From an uncultured Acidobacteriota bacterium (GTDB lineage Bacteria > Acidobacteriota > Blastocatellia > Pyrinomonadales > Pyrinomonadaceae): a DNA stretch of 6,542 bases. Below the pieces are notes generated by a model. The model worked only from the letters and a program-made list of their open reading frames with translations. It searched no databases and was not told the origin of the DNA. Shown piece after piece: positions 1 to 5,712 of the stretch. The stretch covers positions 1 through 6,542 of the forward strand of contig CAMLKY010000120.1 in NCBI GenBank assembly GCA_946480545.1. Direction: 5' to 3'. Both the position numbers and the translations under genes were made by a program. Every line of letters starts with the position of its first letter. Position 1 is the stretch's first letter.

Positions 1-112
1 GGAACGTCGTCCAGTATTGAACCACACTACCCGTCCACATGCCGAACGCGAAAGCTCCCCACGACCACAACGAAAACGACCGTGATCCGGCCCCTTCGTC
101 GGGTTCGTGCAT
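1..112 (-). CDS. Possible partial gene running off the left edge; hydrophobic, Trp-rich N-terminus
   Basis: On the minus strand an ATG at 110..112 opens a frame with no stop to position 1 (37 codons visible). The translation starts MHEPDEGAGSRSF and continues with a hydrophobic stretch, SLWSWGAFAFGMWTGSVVQ, that could be a transmembrane helix. A GTG two codons upstream (116..118) is an alternative start. The frame is the same one used by the large repeat protein that stops at 149..151, so the ATG lies 36 nt beyond that stop. Codons mostly end in G or C, as in the neighbouring genes. No good Shine-Dalgarno is visible, which may mean translational coupling or no gene at all. I do not recognise the family. 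The alternative minus frame through the same bases meets a TAG, which makes this frame the better candidate. Confidence 0.4.
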   Translation of the reverse strand, partial: MHEPDEGAGSRSFSLWSWGAFAFGMWTGSVVQYWTTF

Positions 113-148
113 ACTCACAACGCCGTCGGCGACGTTCCTGACGGCGAG

Positions 149-3061
149 TTACGGAACATACGCATTCGGGACCGGACGATCACCCGCCGATCCGAAGCCT
201 TGGATCAACACTCCGGATGTCGACCGATCGACGAACCATGTGGCTGCGGACGGTCTGAACACAGCGGTGTCGAACTTGCCGTCTCCGTCGTAATCTCCCG
301 GCGATGGAATGTCGCCGGCTGTTCCGAATGGAACTGCATAGAAGCTGAAATCCTCGCTCCGCAGAATGAACCATTGTCCCGTCGAAGGTCTCCAGAACGC
401 GACGTCGGATTTTCCATCGCCGGTGTAATCGCCCTGAACGGCTTTGTCGGTCGACTCGCCGAACGTGAACGCGATCACCGACGATGACGACCGATTGATC
501 CACCACTGACCCGACGCGGGTCGATAGATCGCCATATCCGCTTTTCCGTCCCCATCGTAATCGGCTGCCACCGGAACATCCCCAGCGGAGCCGAACGTTT
601 CGATCGATGTGCCGCCATCGCCTGAGCGGCGCACGAACCATGTCGAGTTTGAAGGTCTGAAGACGGCCGCATCGGCTTTTCCATCCGAGTCGAAATCCGC
701 CGGAGCAGGAATGTCACCATTGGATCCGAACGGGAATGCGAAGAACGACGAATCTTCGGAGCGGAGGATGTACCACTCGCCTGACGATGGGCGGAAGAAT
801 GCTATATCGGCCTTGCCGTCGCCGGTGAAATCCGCGGGCGTGATCCGGTCTGTGGACGCACCGAACTGGGCGGCGAAGGTTGAGCCGTTGGAGCTGCGAT
901 TGATCCACCACTCTGCGCCGTTCGGACGGAAGATCGAAAGGTCTGTCTTACCATCGCCATCAAAATCGAAAGGAGCATCGCGCCGCCCACCCTCGAGAAG
1001 AATCTCGACGACGCCCTGGCTGATCGCACTCGCCCACACGTGTCCTTCACGATCGAATTCGACCGCTTCGACCTGCCAGTGCGTCAGGGGCGAGTTCTGT
1101 GGCGTGTAGTGTCGCCACGTCTGCCCGTCGAACGTGCTGACACCCCCTGTATAAGGAGCAGTCCCACCCTGGTTGCTCGCGATCGCGATCAACCCATCGC
1201 TCGCGCGGCGGGCTACGTCCGCGACCGTCGTGCCCGGCATTCCGCTATTCGCCTGGTTATAAGTTGTCCAGTTGGTGCCATCGAATCGTCCGAGGCCCGC
1301 ACCCGTTGCGACCCAAATGCCGCCCGACGGGTCGGCAAGAACATCGTTGATGGTACCGTCCGGAAGTCCGGAATTTTCGTGATGATAAAGAGTGAAGTTC
1401 GTATCGTCGCCGGATGCAAACTTTCTCAGCCCGAAGCTCGACCCTACCCATAGATTGTTGGCGGTATCGACGGCCATCGCTCGGACATCGTTATGAACGT
1501 AGGCCCACGGATCGCTCAGCAGCACACGTGTCCATGTGTTTCCACTCAACCGCATTACGCCGGTGCCGCCCATCCCGATCCACATCGTGTCGCCGCGTTT
1601 GACGATGTCGTGCACGCCGGCGGCGTCGATCGCGGAGTTTTGCCAGTTCCAGAAGTTCGTGATCTGTCCAGTATTCGAATCCCATCGGCCGACGCCGTTG
1701 CCGCCGAGCCAGAATATCCCGTTCCCCTCTTCAAAGACCGAGTACATCGGTTCGTTGCCGGCCCAAGGATACGGCTGCGACATGAAATTGTGATTTCCCC
1801 AGTTACGCCATTTTGTCGGTTGAGTTGGCGAACCGTCGCTCCCGAGCATGCGGCTCAATCCGTTCTCGCCGGACATGAACCACATGTTGCCGAAGCTGTC
1901 GCTCCGGATGCGGTTGATGAAATAGTCGCCCAAACCCGTATTCATGCCGTTGAGTCTCTCGAGCAACTGCAGGTTCTCGGTGTAATGCCTGACGGTTCCG
2001 ACGTGACCGTTACCGCCGTTGTTGTTGATCCAGACCTCACCGTTCGGCCGTCCGATGAACGCACCCACGATCGGGCCGGCGTTGACACCCGTGAACACCG
2101 GCGCGTTGTTGATCATCTTGTAGATGTCCCCGCCCCATGTCACGACATGCACAACTCCGGTCCGGTCCATGCCGATCGTCGACATGTCGGAGGTTCCGCT
2201 CAGTACCGGCCAGTGCGACCACGACGAGCCATTCCATTTCCAGACGCCATCACCAGAACTATGTCCCCAGATGTTGCCCTGCGTATCTTCGAAAGGGAAG
2301 TCGATCGCCGGCCCGGGCGGGACGATCGTCCATGACGTTCCGTTGTAACGAGCGAGACCGCCGAACGTCCGAAGCGCGACGAGCACGTCGCCATTCGCGG
2401 CGATGTTGACCGAATACGGCTTGTATACCGGTCCGCCGCCGCCGGCCTGGATCGGGAAATGAGTCCAGTGCTCGGTTGTCGGATTGAACCGCCACAGCTC
2501 GCCGTAGTTGTAATCTTTGATATTCGAATTAACTACCCATACATTTCCGGCGCCGTCGAGCTGGATCGATCGCACGTCCGGGAACAACATCGGTGTGTTC
2601 ACATTCGAATACACCTTCCACATCTCTTCATTCGTCGTAGCGTTCGGGCGAAACCTCAAGAGACCGCCTTCGTTGGCTACCCAAACGGTGCCATCGGCGC
2701 CGAATTCAAGATCGAATGTGTATGGCGTTGGGATCTGAGGATGGTGAACGCTCGACCAGACGCGCCATGCTCCGGTGTCGAAGCCGCCTCCGGAGAGCGG
2801 ATCGTACTGAAGCTGGTCTGCCGAAAGCATCGCGAGTCCGGATTCGCCCCAGAAAGGCCATCGCGCGGCGACCCAGAGATTTCCCGATGGGTCGAATTTC
2901 ATCACGCGGACCTCCTCACCTGGAATGCCCGTAGTGCTTGGCTTAACGATATTGAATTCCGGGCTCTGTGAGGATGCTGAGGCAGGGAATATCGTGAGAG
3001 AGATCCCTGTGAAGATAAGAGTTGCTAAATAAACAGCAACGCGTGAGGCTCTGTCGTGCAT
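149..3061 (-). CDS. Secreted beta-propeller / FG-GAP (VCBS) repeat protein, 970 aa
   Basis: This is probably an exported extracellular or cell-surface protein; no enzymatic domain is visible. I chose the ATG at 3061 because GGGGAGGG lies just upstream and the first residues form a signal peptide (MHDR, then a hydrophobic core ending FPASASSQS, likely cleaved near residue 29). An in-frame ATG at 3169 would add 36 unconvincing residues and lies upstream of a promoter candidate. Residues about 48-690 hold about 14 repeats of the type V..I..D..GN(L/I/V)W(V/I)....G(L/V).R(F/W). These resemble two-component-regulator propeller blades (Reg_prop), and 14 would make two seven-bladed propellers. Residues about 693-970 hold six FG-GAP/VCBS repeats with D-x-D-G-D-G-K-x-D calcium-type loops, followed by FRP or YRP and a W. 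In the known family such blades often form the sensor of hybrid kinases, but here there is no membrane anchor, kinase or recognisable sorting domain. The specific ligand is unknown. The stop is TAA. Confidence 0.93.
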   Translation of the reverse strand: MHDRASRVAVYLATLIFTGISLTIFPASASSQSPEFNIVKPSTTGIPGEEVRVMKFDPSGNLWVAARWPFWGESGLAMLSADQLQYDPLSGGGFDTGAWRVWSSVHHPQIPTPYTFDLEFGADGTVWVANEGGLLRFRPNATTNEEMWKVYSNVNTPMLFPDVRSIQLDGAGNVWVVNSNIKDYNYGELWRFNPTTEHWTHFPIQAGGGGPVYKPYSVNIAANGDVLVALRTFGGLARYNGTSWTIVPPGPAIDFPFEDTQGNIWGHSSGDGVWKWNGSSWSHWPVLSGTSDMSTIGMDRTGVVHVVTWGGDIYKMINNAPVFTGVNAGPIVGAFIGRPNGEVWINNNGGNGHVGTVRHYTENLQLLERLNGMNTGLGDYFINRIRSDSFGNMWFMSGENGLSRMLGSDGSPTQPTKWRNWGNHNFMSQPYPWAGNEPMYSVFEEGNGIFWLGGNGVGRWDSNTGQITNFWNWQNSAIDAAGVHDIVKRGDTMWIGMGGTGVMRLSGNTWTRVLLSDPWAYVHNDVRAMAVDTANNLWVGSSFGLRKFASGDDTNFTLYHHENSGLPDGTINDVLADPSGGIWVATGAGLGRFDGTNWTTYNQANSGMPGTTVADVARRASDGLIAIASNQGGTAPYTGGVSTFDGQTWRHYTPQNSPLTHWQVEAVEFDREGHVWASAISQGVVEILLEGGRRDAPFDFDGDGKTDLSIFRPNGAEWWINRSSNGSTFAAQFGASTDRITPADFTGDGKADIAFFRPSSGEWYILRSEDSSFFAFPFGSNGDIPAPADFDSDGKADAAVFRPSNSTWFVRRSGDGGTSIETFGSAGDVPVAADYDGDGKADMAIYRPASGQWWINRSSSSVIAFTFGESTDKAVQGDYTGDGKSDVAFWRPSTGQWFILRSEDFSFYAVPFGTAGDIPSPGDYDGDGKFDTAVFRPSAATWFVDRSTSGVLIQGFGSAGDRPVPNAYVP
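152..562 (-). repeat. FG-GAP/VCBS three-repeat module, second copy
   Basis: This stretch encodes residues about 834-970, three repeats starting with DYDGDGKAD, DYTGDGKSD and DYDGDGKFD. Their signatures are WWINRSS, WFILRSEDFSFYAVPFG and TWFVDRS...FGSAGD, matching the first copy position by position. Spacing of the acidic loops across all six repeats is 45, 45, 45, 44 and 45 residues. The protein ends straight after the last repeat (RPVPNAYVP), with no further sorting or anchor domain. Confidence 0.75.
563..967 (-). repeat. FG-GAP/VCBS three-repeat module, first copy
   Basis: This stretch encodes residues about 699-833 of the large repeat protein, three 45-residue repeats starting with DFDGDGKTD, DFTGDGKAD and DFDSDGKAD. 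In order, the repeats carry the signatures WWINRSS, WYILRSEDSSFFAFPFG and TWFVRRS...FGSAGD. The same three signatures return in the same order in the adjacent copy at 152..562, so the unit of duplication appears to be three repeats rather than one. Confidence 0.75.
992..2920 (-). repeat. Protein-level array of about 14 propeller blades (two seven-bladed propellers inferred)
   Basis: This stretch encodes residues about 48-690 of the large repeat protein. Counting the conserved blade core gives 14 units. Examples are FDPSGNLWVAARW, FGADGTVWVANEGG, LDGAGNVWVVNS, SDSFGNMWFMSGENG, VDTANNLWVGSSFG, ADPSGGIWVATGAG and FDREGHVWASAISQG. Some units are degenerate: blade 13 reads RASDGLIAIASNQG and lacks the core Trp. 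The repeats are divergent at DNA level, so this is an old protein repeat rather than a recent tandem duplication. Blade limits are approximate. Confidence 0.7.
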
Positions 3062-3065
3062 GCCG

Positions 3066-3073
3066 CCCTCCCC
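3066..3073 (-). promoter_or_regulatory. Shine-Dalgarno of the large repeat protein
   Basis: On the minus strand GGGGAGGG is followed by CGGC and the ATG at 3061. It decides the start: it favours residue 37 of the longest open frame over the upstream ATG at 3169. Confidence 0.75.
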
Positions 3074-3091
3074 TGATTTTGTGTAACCAAA

Positions 3092-3121
3092 AATATATCC
3101 GCTTTTACAGTGCGGAGGCAA
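3092..3121 (-). promoter_or_regulatory. Candidate sigma-70-type promoter for the large repeat protein
   Basis: On the minus strand TTGCCT (3121..3116) and TATATT (3097..3092) are separated by 18 bp, 4/6 and 5/6 matches to the vegetative consensus. Transcription would start around 3085 and give a leader of about 25 nt that includes the Shine-Dalgarno. Promoter consensus in this phylum is poorly known to me, so this is a sequence match only. Confidence 0.4.
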
Positions 3122-3174
3122 TAAGTTTTGAGACAGCAATGTGAGATCAGGGGAACAATGCCACGACAATACTA

Positions 3175-3198
3175 AGCCACGCCGTAAACGACGTGGCT
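3175..3198 (-). terminator. Hairpin after the cysteine-rich gene, possible terminator
   Basis: A 7-bp perfect inverted repeat, AGCCACG ... CGTGGCT, starts 25 bp beyond the stop of the cysteine-rich gene. It has a 10-nt centre that can pair further (CGT/ACG). No T-run follows on the minus strand, so it is not a textbook intrinsic terminator. It could equally be an operator, because it lies upstream of the large repeat gene. Confidence 0.35.
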
Positions 3199-3223
3199 CC
3201 TGAAGCGACCAACTAAACTGCCT

Positions 3224-3664
3224 TCAACACGAGCACGTGTAGAACTCGATATTGGAGCCTGGAACAGGGCGCCAGCGGATCAGGGTGCAGTTTCCTCTTC
3301 GGCACCGGCCCTGGCAGGTTACACGACCATTGCCGTGGAACCGGAGAAAGCAGAACTGAAGATCCGGCGGATCCGGGGTCGGGCCCGTGGGTATGCCCGG
3401 TGCCTTTCCGCAGCGTAGCTCGCCGCTTCCGAGCTTTGTTGGCGGCTCGGGACATGCGATGGTCACAAAACCTCCTTCGATACCATCAACCCCGGTGACC
3501 GTAAGAGTCAGGCTCTTTGCCGGCGGCTTTCCAGATTTGGTCGAGGCACTGGTGCGAAGATTGTCGAGCTGCGTTTTGCTGAAATGGATCACGACCGGCT
3601 TGCGAAACGAGCCGGACAACTTTCGAAAATCCGCGAGAGAGTAAAATCCCGGTTTGGTCGGCAT
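3224..3664 (-). CDS. Hypothetical cysteine-rich protein, 146 aa
   Basis: I do not recognise a named family. The start at 3664 is set by a consensus AGGAGG 4 nt upstream; the stop is TGA. There is no signal peptide or membrane segment. Residues 1-40 ([18 protein letters not shown]...) look like a soluble alpha/beta start. Residues about 50-70 are a likely beta strand region ([19 protein letters not shown]). Residues 86-103 are rich in Pro and Gly. The C-terminal third is cysteine-rich: Cys at 71, 85, 105, 117, 121, 126, 144 and 146, with the pattern C-x3-C-x4-C-x17-C-x-C ending at the very C-terminus. This could be a metal site, a disulfide-bonded module, or a peptide processed from a longer precursor; the sequence does not decide. 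It is transcribed divergently from the potassium channel gene, with 139 bp between the starts. Confidence 0.85.
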   Translation of the reverse strand: MPTKPGFYSLADFRKLSGSFRKPVVIHFSKTQLDNLRTSASTKSGKPPAKSLTLTVTGVDGIEGGFVTIACPEPPTKLGSGELRCGKAPGIPTGPTPDPPDLQFCFLRFHGNGRVTCQGRCRRGNCTLIRWRPVPGSNIEFYTCSC

Positions 3665-3803
3665 ACATCCTCCTAAAGTTTTAGAAATAGGTTGGAGCGA
3701 GCGGCGGGTAGGAATCGCCGCACTTCATTGTGACGTGTACGGTGCGAACTTCTTGCGAGACAGGTTTTTGCATTTTCGAACCGGCGTAATTTATCATCCG
3801 TCG
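3665..3803. promoter_or_regulatory. Divergent intergenic region between cysteine-rich and channel genes
   Basis: This 139-bp segment must hold the promoters of both flanking genes. Towards the channel, TTGCAT (3768..3773) precedes an AT-rich stretch (TAATTTAT, 3787..3794) that ends only 9 nt before the ATG. Neither element is a good consensus pair at normal spacing. Towards the cysteine-rich gene there is an AT-rich stretch (3674..3690, TATTTCTAAAAC on the minus strand) just before the Shine-Dalgarno. I see no convincing operator palindrome. Confidence 0.35.
3669..3674 (-). promoter_or_regulatory. Shine-Dalgarno of the cysteine-rich gene
   Basis: A full AGGAGG lies 4 nt upstream of the ATG at 3664 on the minus strand. 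An ATG at 3668 directly abuts it, is out of frame with this gene, and is too close to be used. This is the best ribosome-binding site in the window and strongly supports the gene being real. Confidence 0.8.
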
Positions 3804-4175
3804 ATGACAAACGTACAGAAAGTCGTCGCACGGGCGACCGACTCTTTCACCGAGATAATCTGCTACTACCTCGCGACTCTTGCCCTGTCGGGAGTCCTGT
3901 TTTCCTACTTCGAGACAAAGCCGCTGTTCGAATCCATGTGGTGGGCCTGCGTGACCGGGTTGACTATCGGTTATGGTGATCTCTATCCGGTGACGGTTGG
4001 CGGCAAGATCGTCGCGATCGCTTTGATGCACATCGTTCCGCTGATCATCGTCCCATTGATCGTCGCACGTTTGCTGATAACGGTGATCGAAGATCAGAAC
4101 CAGTTCAGTCACGATGAGCAGGAAGAGATGAAAAAGGACATCAAGGAGATCAAGAAAGCGTTAGGGATCGAATAG
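3804..4175 (+). CDS. Two-transmembrane potassium channel, 123 aa (Ion_trans_2 type)
   Basis: This is an inner-membrane potassium-selective pore, presumably a homotetramer. Residues about 17-36 form TM1 ([20 protein letters not shown]). Residues 42-53 are the pore helix. Residues 54-59 are the selectivity filter TIGYGD, followed by LYPVT. Residues about 66-92 form TM2 ([20 protein letters not shown]). The tail 95-123 is highly charged ([17 protein letters not shown]) and likely an amphipathic or coiled-coil helix. It lacks the voltage sensor and the large RCK/TrkA-N domain of many bacterial channels, so it is a minimal pore. I chose the ATG at 3804 because the longer open frame from 3654 adds 50 residues without membrane or channel character. 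That frame also overlaps the ribosome-binding site and start of the divergent gene. No Shine-Dalgarno is seen before 3804. The gene is alone on its strand and convergent with the VOC gene at 4267. Confidence 0.9.
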   Translation: MTNVQKVVARATDSFTEIICYYLATLALSGVLFSYFETKPLFESMWWACVTGLTIGYGDLYPVTVGGKIVAIALMHIVPLIIVPLIVARLLITVIEDQNQFSHDEQEEMKKDIKEIKKALGIE

Positions 4176-4202
4176 TCCGTCCGCAAGTTCCTTATCATCG
4201 AA

Positions 4203-4223
4203 CGACCGGTGAACAGCTGGTCG
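4203..4223. terminator. Possible bidirectional terminator hairpin between convergent genes
   Basis: CGACCGGT GAACA GCTGGTCG folds into an 8-bp stem with two G-T wobbles and a 5-nt loop. It lies 28 bp after the channel stop and 44 bp before the VOC stop on the opposite strand. A second weak inverted repeat, TTCTC ... GAGAA, lies at 4234..4249. There is no T-tract on either side, so termination is inferred from position and structure only. Confidence 0.35.
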
Positions 4224-4266
4224 ATCCCAGACGTTCTCTCTCCGGAGAAGGTGTCTGCACGCGCTT

Positions 4267-4611
4267 CTAGTCAACAAAAAAATAAAACACGTTGCCGTCG
4301 ATATCCTTCACCGTGAATTGCCGAAGTCCCCACGGTTTTGTTTCGAGCGGCTCGGCGATGTTGACTCCCGAGGCAGTGAGCTCGGCATAGGCAGCATCGA
4401 TATCTTTAGCAAAAACCCAATGGACCGCCGGCTCGAAAGGAGCGTCATGTTTTCGAAAGAAGATCACCGCGTCTTCACGTGACACCGCGCCGATCGCATC
4501 ACCGTGACGCCATCCGATCTCAAAGCCGAGTTTGTCACGGTAGTACTCCTGGGCACGTTCGACGCTCGCGACCGGAAGTTCCGGAACGGGTTGGCTGAAA
4601 GTATCCGCCAT
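4267..4611 (-). CDS. VOC-fold protein (glyoxalase/bleomycin-resistance superfamily), 114 aa
   Basis: This is a small cytoplasmic protein of the vicinal-oxygen-chelate fold. The first beta-alpha unit is PVPELPVASVERAQEYYRDK, followed by LGFEIGW. Residues 62-70 (AVHWVFAKD) start the second unit, followed by the helix IDAAYAELTASGV. The end, TKPWGLRQFTVKDIDGN, then VFYFFVD, is the characteristic closing strand pair of the family. The usual C-terminal metal-ligand Glu is not evident: the final strand ends in FVD. It may therefore be a non-metal, bleomycin-resistance-like binding member rather than a glyoxalase; the substrate cannot be told. The start at 4611 has only a weak GAAG-like site. The gene follows the 310-aa repeat protein at a distance of 77 bp, mostly tandem heptamers. 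Confidence 0.88.
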   Translation of the reverse strand: MADTFSQPVPELPVASVERAQEYYRDKLGFEIGWRHGDAIGAVSREDAVIFFRKHDAPFEPAVHWVFAKDIDAAYAELTASGVNIAEPLETKPWGLRQFTVKDIDGNVFYFFVD

Positions 4612-4644
4612 ACTGCTTCACAAACGATTGCGTGATCCCCGCCC

Positions 4645-4690
4645 AATCCAAAATCCAAAATCCAAAATCCAAAATCCAAAATCCAAAATC
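4645..4690. repeat. Heptanucleotide tandem repeat (AAAATCC)n
   Basis: Five perfect AAAATCC units (4650..4684) are preceded by AATCC (4645..4649) and followed by AAAATC (4685..4690), 46 bp in all and about 6.6 copies without a mismatch. The last unit overlaps the TGA stop (minus strand, 4691..4689) of the 310-aa repeat protein. The array occupies most of the 77-bp gap before the VOC gene. On the minus strand it reads GGATTTT. Because 7 is not a multiple of 3, an open frame through it would encode the repeated heptapeptide FWILDFG, but no supported gene uses it. From memory, arrays of this kind occur dispersed in other genomes, for example cyanobacteria; I cannot check that here. Confidence 0.95.
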
Positions 4691-5621
4691 AATACATGAC
4701 TGCCGTATCCGTCGAGAGACCGAACCCGAACGCGGAAGCTCCGGCCGTGCTGCCGAGGACCCAGTACACGCTGGGAGATCCGGGGCGGTAAATGGCGTGA
4801 TCCGTCTTGCCGTCGCCGTCGTAGTCGGCCGGGACGGGGATATCGCCACTGACTCCCCACCGGACGACGTTGACCACGCTGTCGGAGCTACGCATTGACC
4901 ACCACTCGCCATTGCCTCGGTAAATCGAAATGTCGCCTTTGTTATCACCGTCAAAATCTGCCGCGACAAATCGATCTCCAGCCACACCCCATCTGAAGGT
5001 TTGCTCGCCGCCTTGTGCGACATTCTTAACGGTCGTCTCGCCGGTGTTGCCGTTGGTGGAAACGACCTCGGCCGCCCCGTTGCCTACCAGATCGCCGACT
5101 TTTACCTGGAACCAATTCATGGACGTGCCGCCATTGGTGCCGTCCGAGCTACGTCGGAAGGTTATTGAACCGATGGCGTGCCACTGAAAGAAACCCACAT
5201 CGGTTTTACCGTCCCCGTCATAATCTTCGTTCATGACCCCTGACGCTCCAACTGCGTTGAAGGTCAGGAGCTCGACCGTACGAAACGTGCCGTCGGTAGA
5301 CGCCACGTAGTAGGTCGTTATCCTCCATTGCTGGTTTGTCATACCCGTAAATCCAACACGCGTCACCGCGATGTCGGTGCGGTTGTCGCCATCGTAATCG
5401 CCTGCCGTCACAACGTCGCTGGCTATGCCCCATTGCATGACGAGGTACCCGGCCGTCGAACGCCAGATATGCCAAACCTTCAGGCCGCCTTCGTCACGAG
5501 TGACCGCATAATCGGCTCGGCCGTCGCCGTCGAAATCGTTGATCTTGTCGAACATCGATTGTCCTGAGATCGCGAGTGAGGAAAGGAGAAGGAAAAGGAC
5601 GGCACCTATCGGGTATTTCAT
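4689..5621 (-). CDS. Secreted FG-GAP/VCBS repeat protein, 310 aa
   Basis: This is probably an exported protein made only of beta-propeller-type repeats. The start at 5621 gives a clear signal peptide (MKYPIGAVLFLLLSSLAISG, cleavage near residue 20). The longer open frame to 5864 adds 81 residues of low-complexity Ser/Arg sequence that overlap the neighbouring gene and is rejected. Six repeats carry acidic loops at residues 29-37 (DFDGDGRAD), 75-83 (DYDGDNRTD), 133-141 (DYDGDGKTD), 177-185 (DLVGNGAAE), 222-230 (DFDGDNKGD) and 266-274 (DYDGDGKTD). Between loops recur WG(V/I)(A/S)(G/S)D and aromatic residues. The fourth loop has lost most calcium ligands. It resembles the C-terminal part of the 970-aa protein, so the two are related in repeat type, but it lacks the large propeller part. 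The function is unknown; a carbohydrate- or surface-binding role is possible. The protein ends at TAVMY, and its TGA overlaps the heptamer array. Confidence 0.92.
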   Translation of the reverse strand: MKYPIGAVLFLLLSSLAISGQSMFDKINDFDGDGRADYAVTRDEGGLKVWHIWRSTAGYLVMQWGIASDVVTAGDYDGDNRTDIAVTRVGFTGMTNQQWRITTYYVASTDGTFRTVELLTFNAVGASGVMNEDYDGDGKTDVGFFQWHAIGSITFRRSSDGTNGGTSMNWFQVKVGDLVGNGAAEVVSTNGNTGETTVKNVAQGGEQTFRWGVAGDRFVAADFDGDNKGDISIYRGNGEWWSMRSSDSVVNVVRWGVSGDIPVPADYDGDGKTDHAIYRPGSPSVYWVLGSTAGASAFGFGLSTDTAVMY

Positions 5622-5628
5622 AGGGCCA

Positions 5629-5634
5629 AGTATA
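5629..5634 (-). promoter_or_regulatory. Candidate -10 element very close to the 310-aa repeat gene
   Basis: TATACT (5/6 match to TATAAT) lies on the minus strand with only 7 nt between it and the ATG at 5621. A weak -35-like CTGTCA (5659..5654) lies 19 bp upstream. With normal spacing transcription would begin at or next to the A of the ATG. No Shine-Dalgarno exists in the intervening TGGCCCT, consistent with a leaderless mRNA. This is a sequence match only. Confidence 0.35.
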
Positions 5635-5675
5635 CATGGAGCGTCAATGGCGGTGACAGGTATTTTTCGGAACTC

Positions 5676-5698
5676 GAGCCGGGGAGTATCCCCGGCTC
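5676..5698 (-). terminator. Strong perfect hairpin after the DoxX-like gene
   Basis: GAGCCGGGGA and TCCCCGGCTC form a 10-bp perfect GC-rich stem around a 3-nt loop. It starts 14 bp after the TAA of the DoxX-like gene and lies upstream of the 310-aa repeat gene. On the minus strand it is followed by GAGTTCCGAAAAATACC, with no T-run. It is therefore either a terminator lacking the usual tail, an RNA-stability hairpin, or a repeat element. It lies in the short gap between two co-oriented genes, which favours a transcription boundary. Confidence 0.55.
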
Positions 5699-5712
5699 TG
5701 TATGCGCTCGAG

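Noticed and set aside
149..967. Integrin-like adhesin or calcium-dependent enzyme assignment for the VCBS part
   Set aside because: The loops fit FG-GAP/VCBS repeats, but no catalytic residues or adhesion motifs are evident, so no specific function was assigned.
1493..2335. 280-aa plus-strand open frame opposite the large repeat gene
   Set aside because: It lies wholly antisense to a gene with clear repeats and signal peptide. Its translation shows no domain, and long antisense frames are expected in GC-rich coding DNA.
3681..4112. 143-aa minus-strand open frame opposite the channel
   Set aside because: It is antisense to the clear TIGYGD channel. The translation is low-complexity Asp/Gln/His sequence typical of an antisense shadow.
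4645..4690. CRISPR array
   Set aside because: The repeat is a directly contiguous 7-bp unit without spacers, so it is a simple tandem repeat.
4464..5023. Minus-strand open frames through the heptamer array giving FWILDFG repeats
   Set aside because: The heptapeptide repetition is a by-product of the 7-bp DNA repeat. The frames overlap two well-supported genes in other phases and have no ribosome-binding site.
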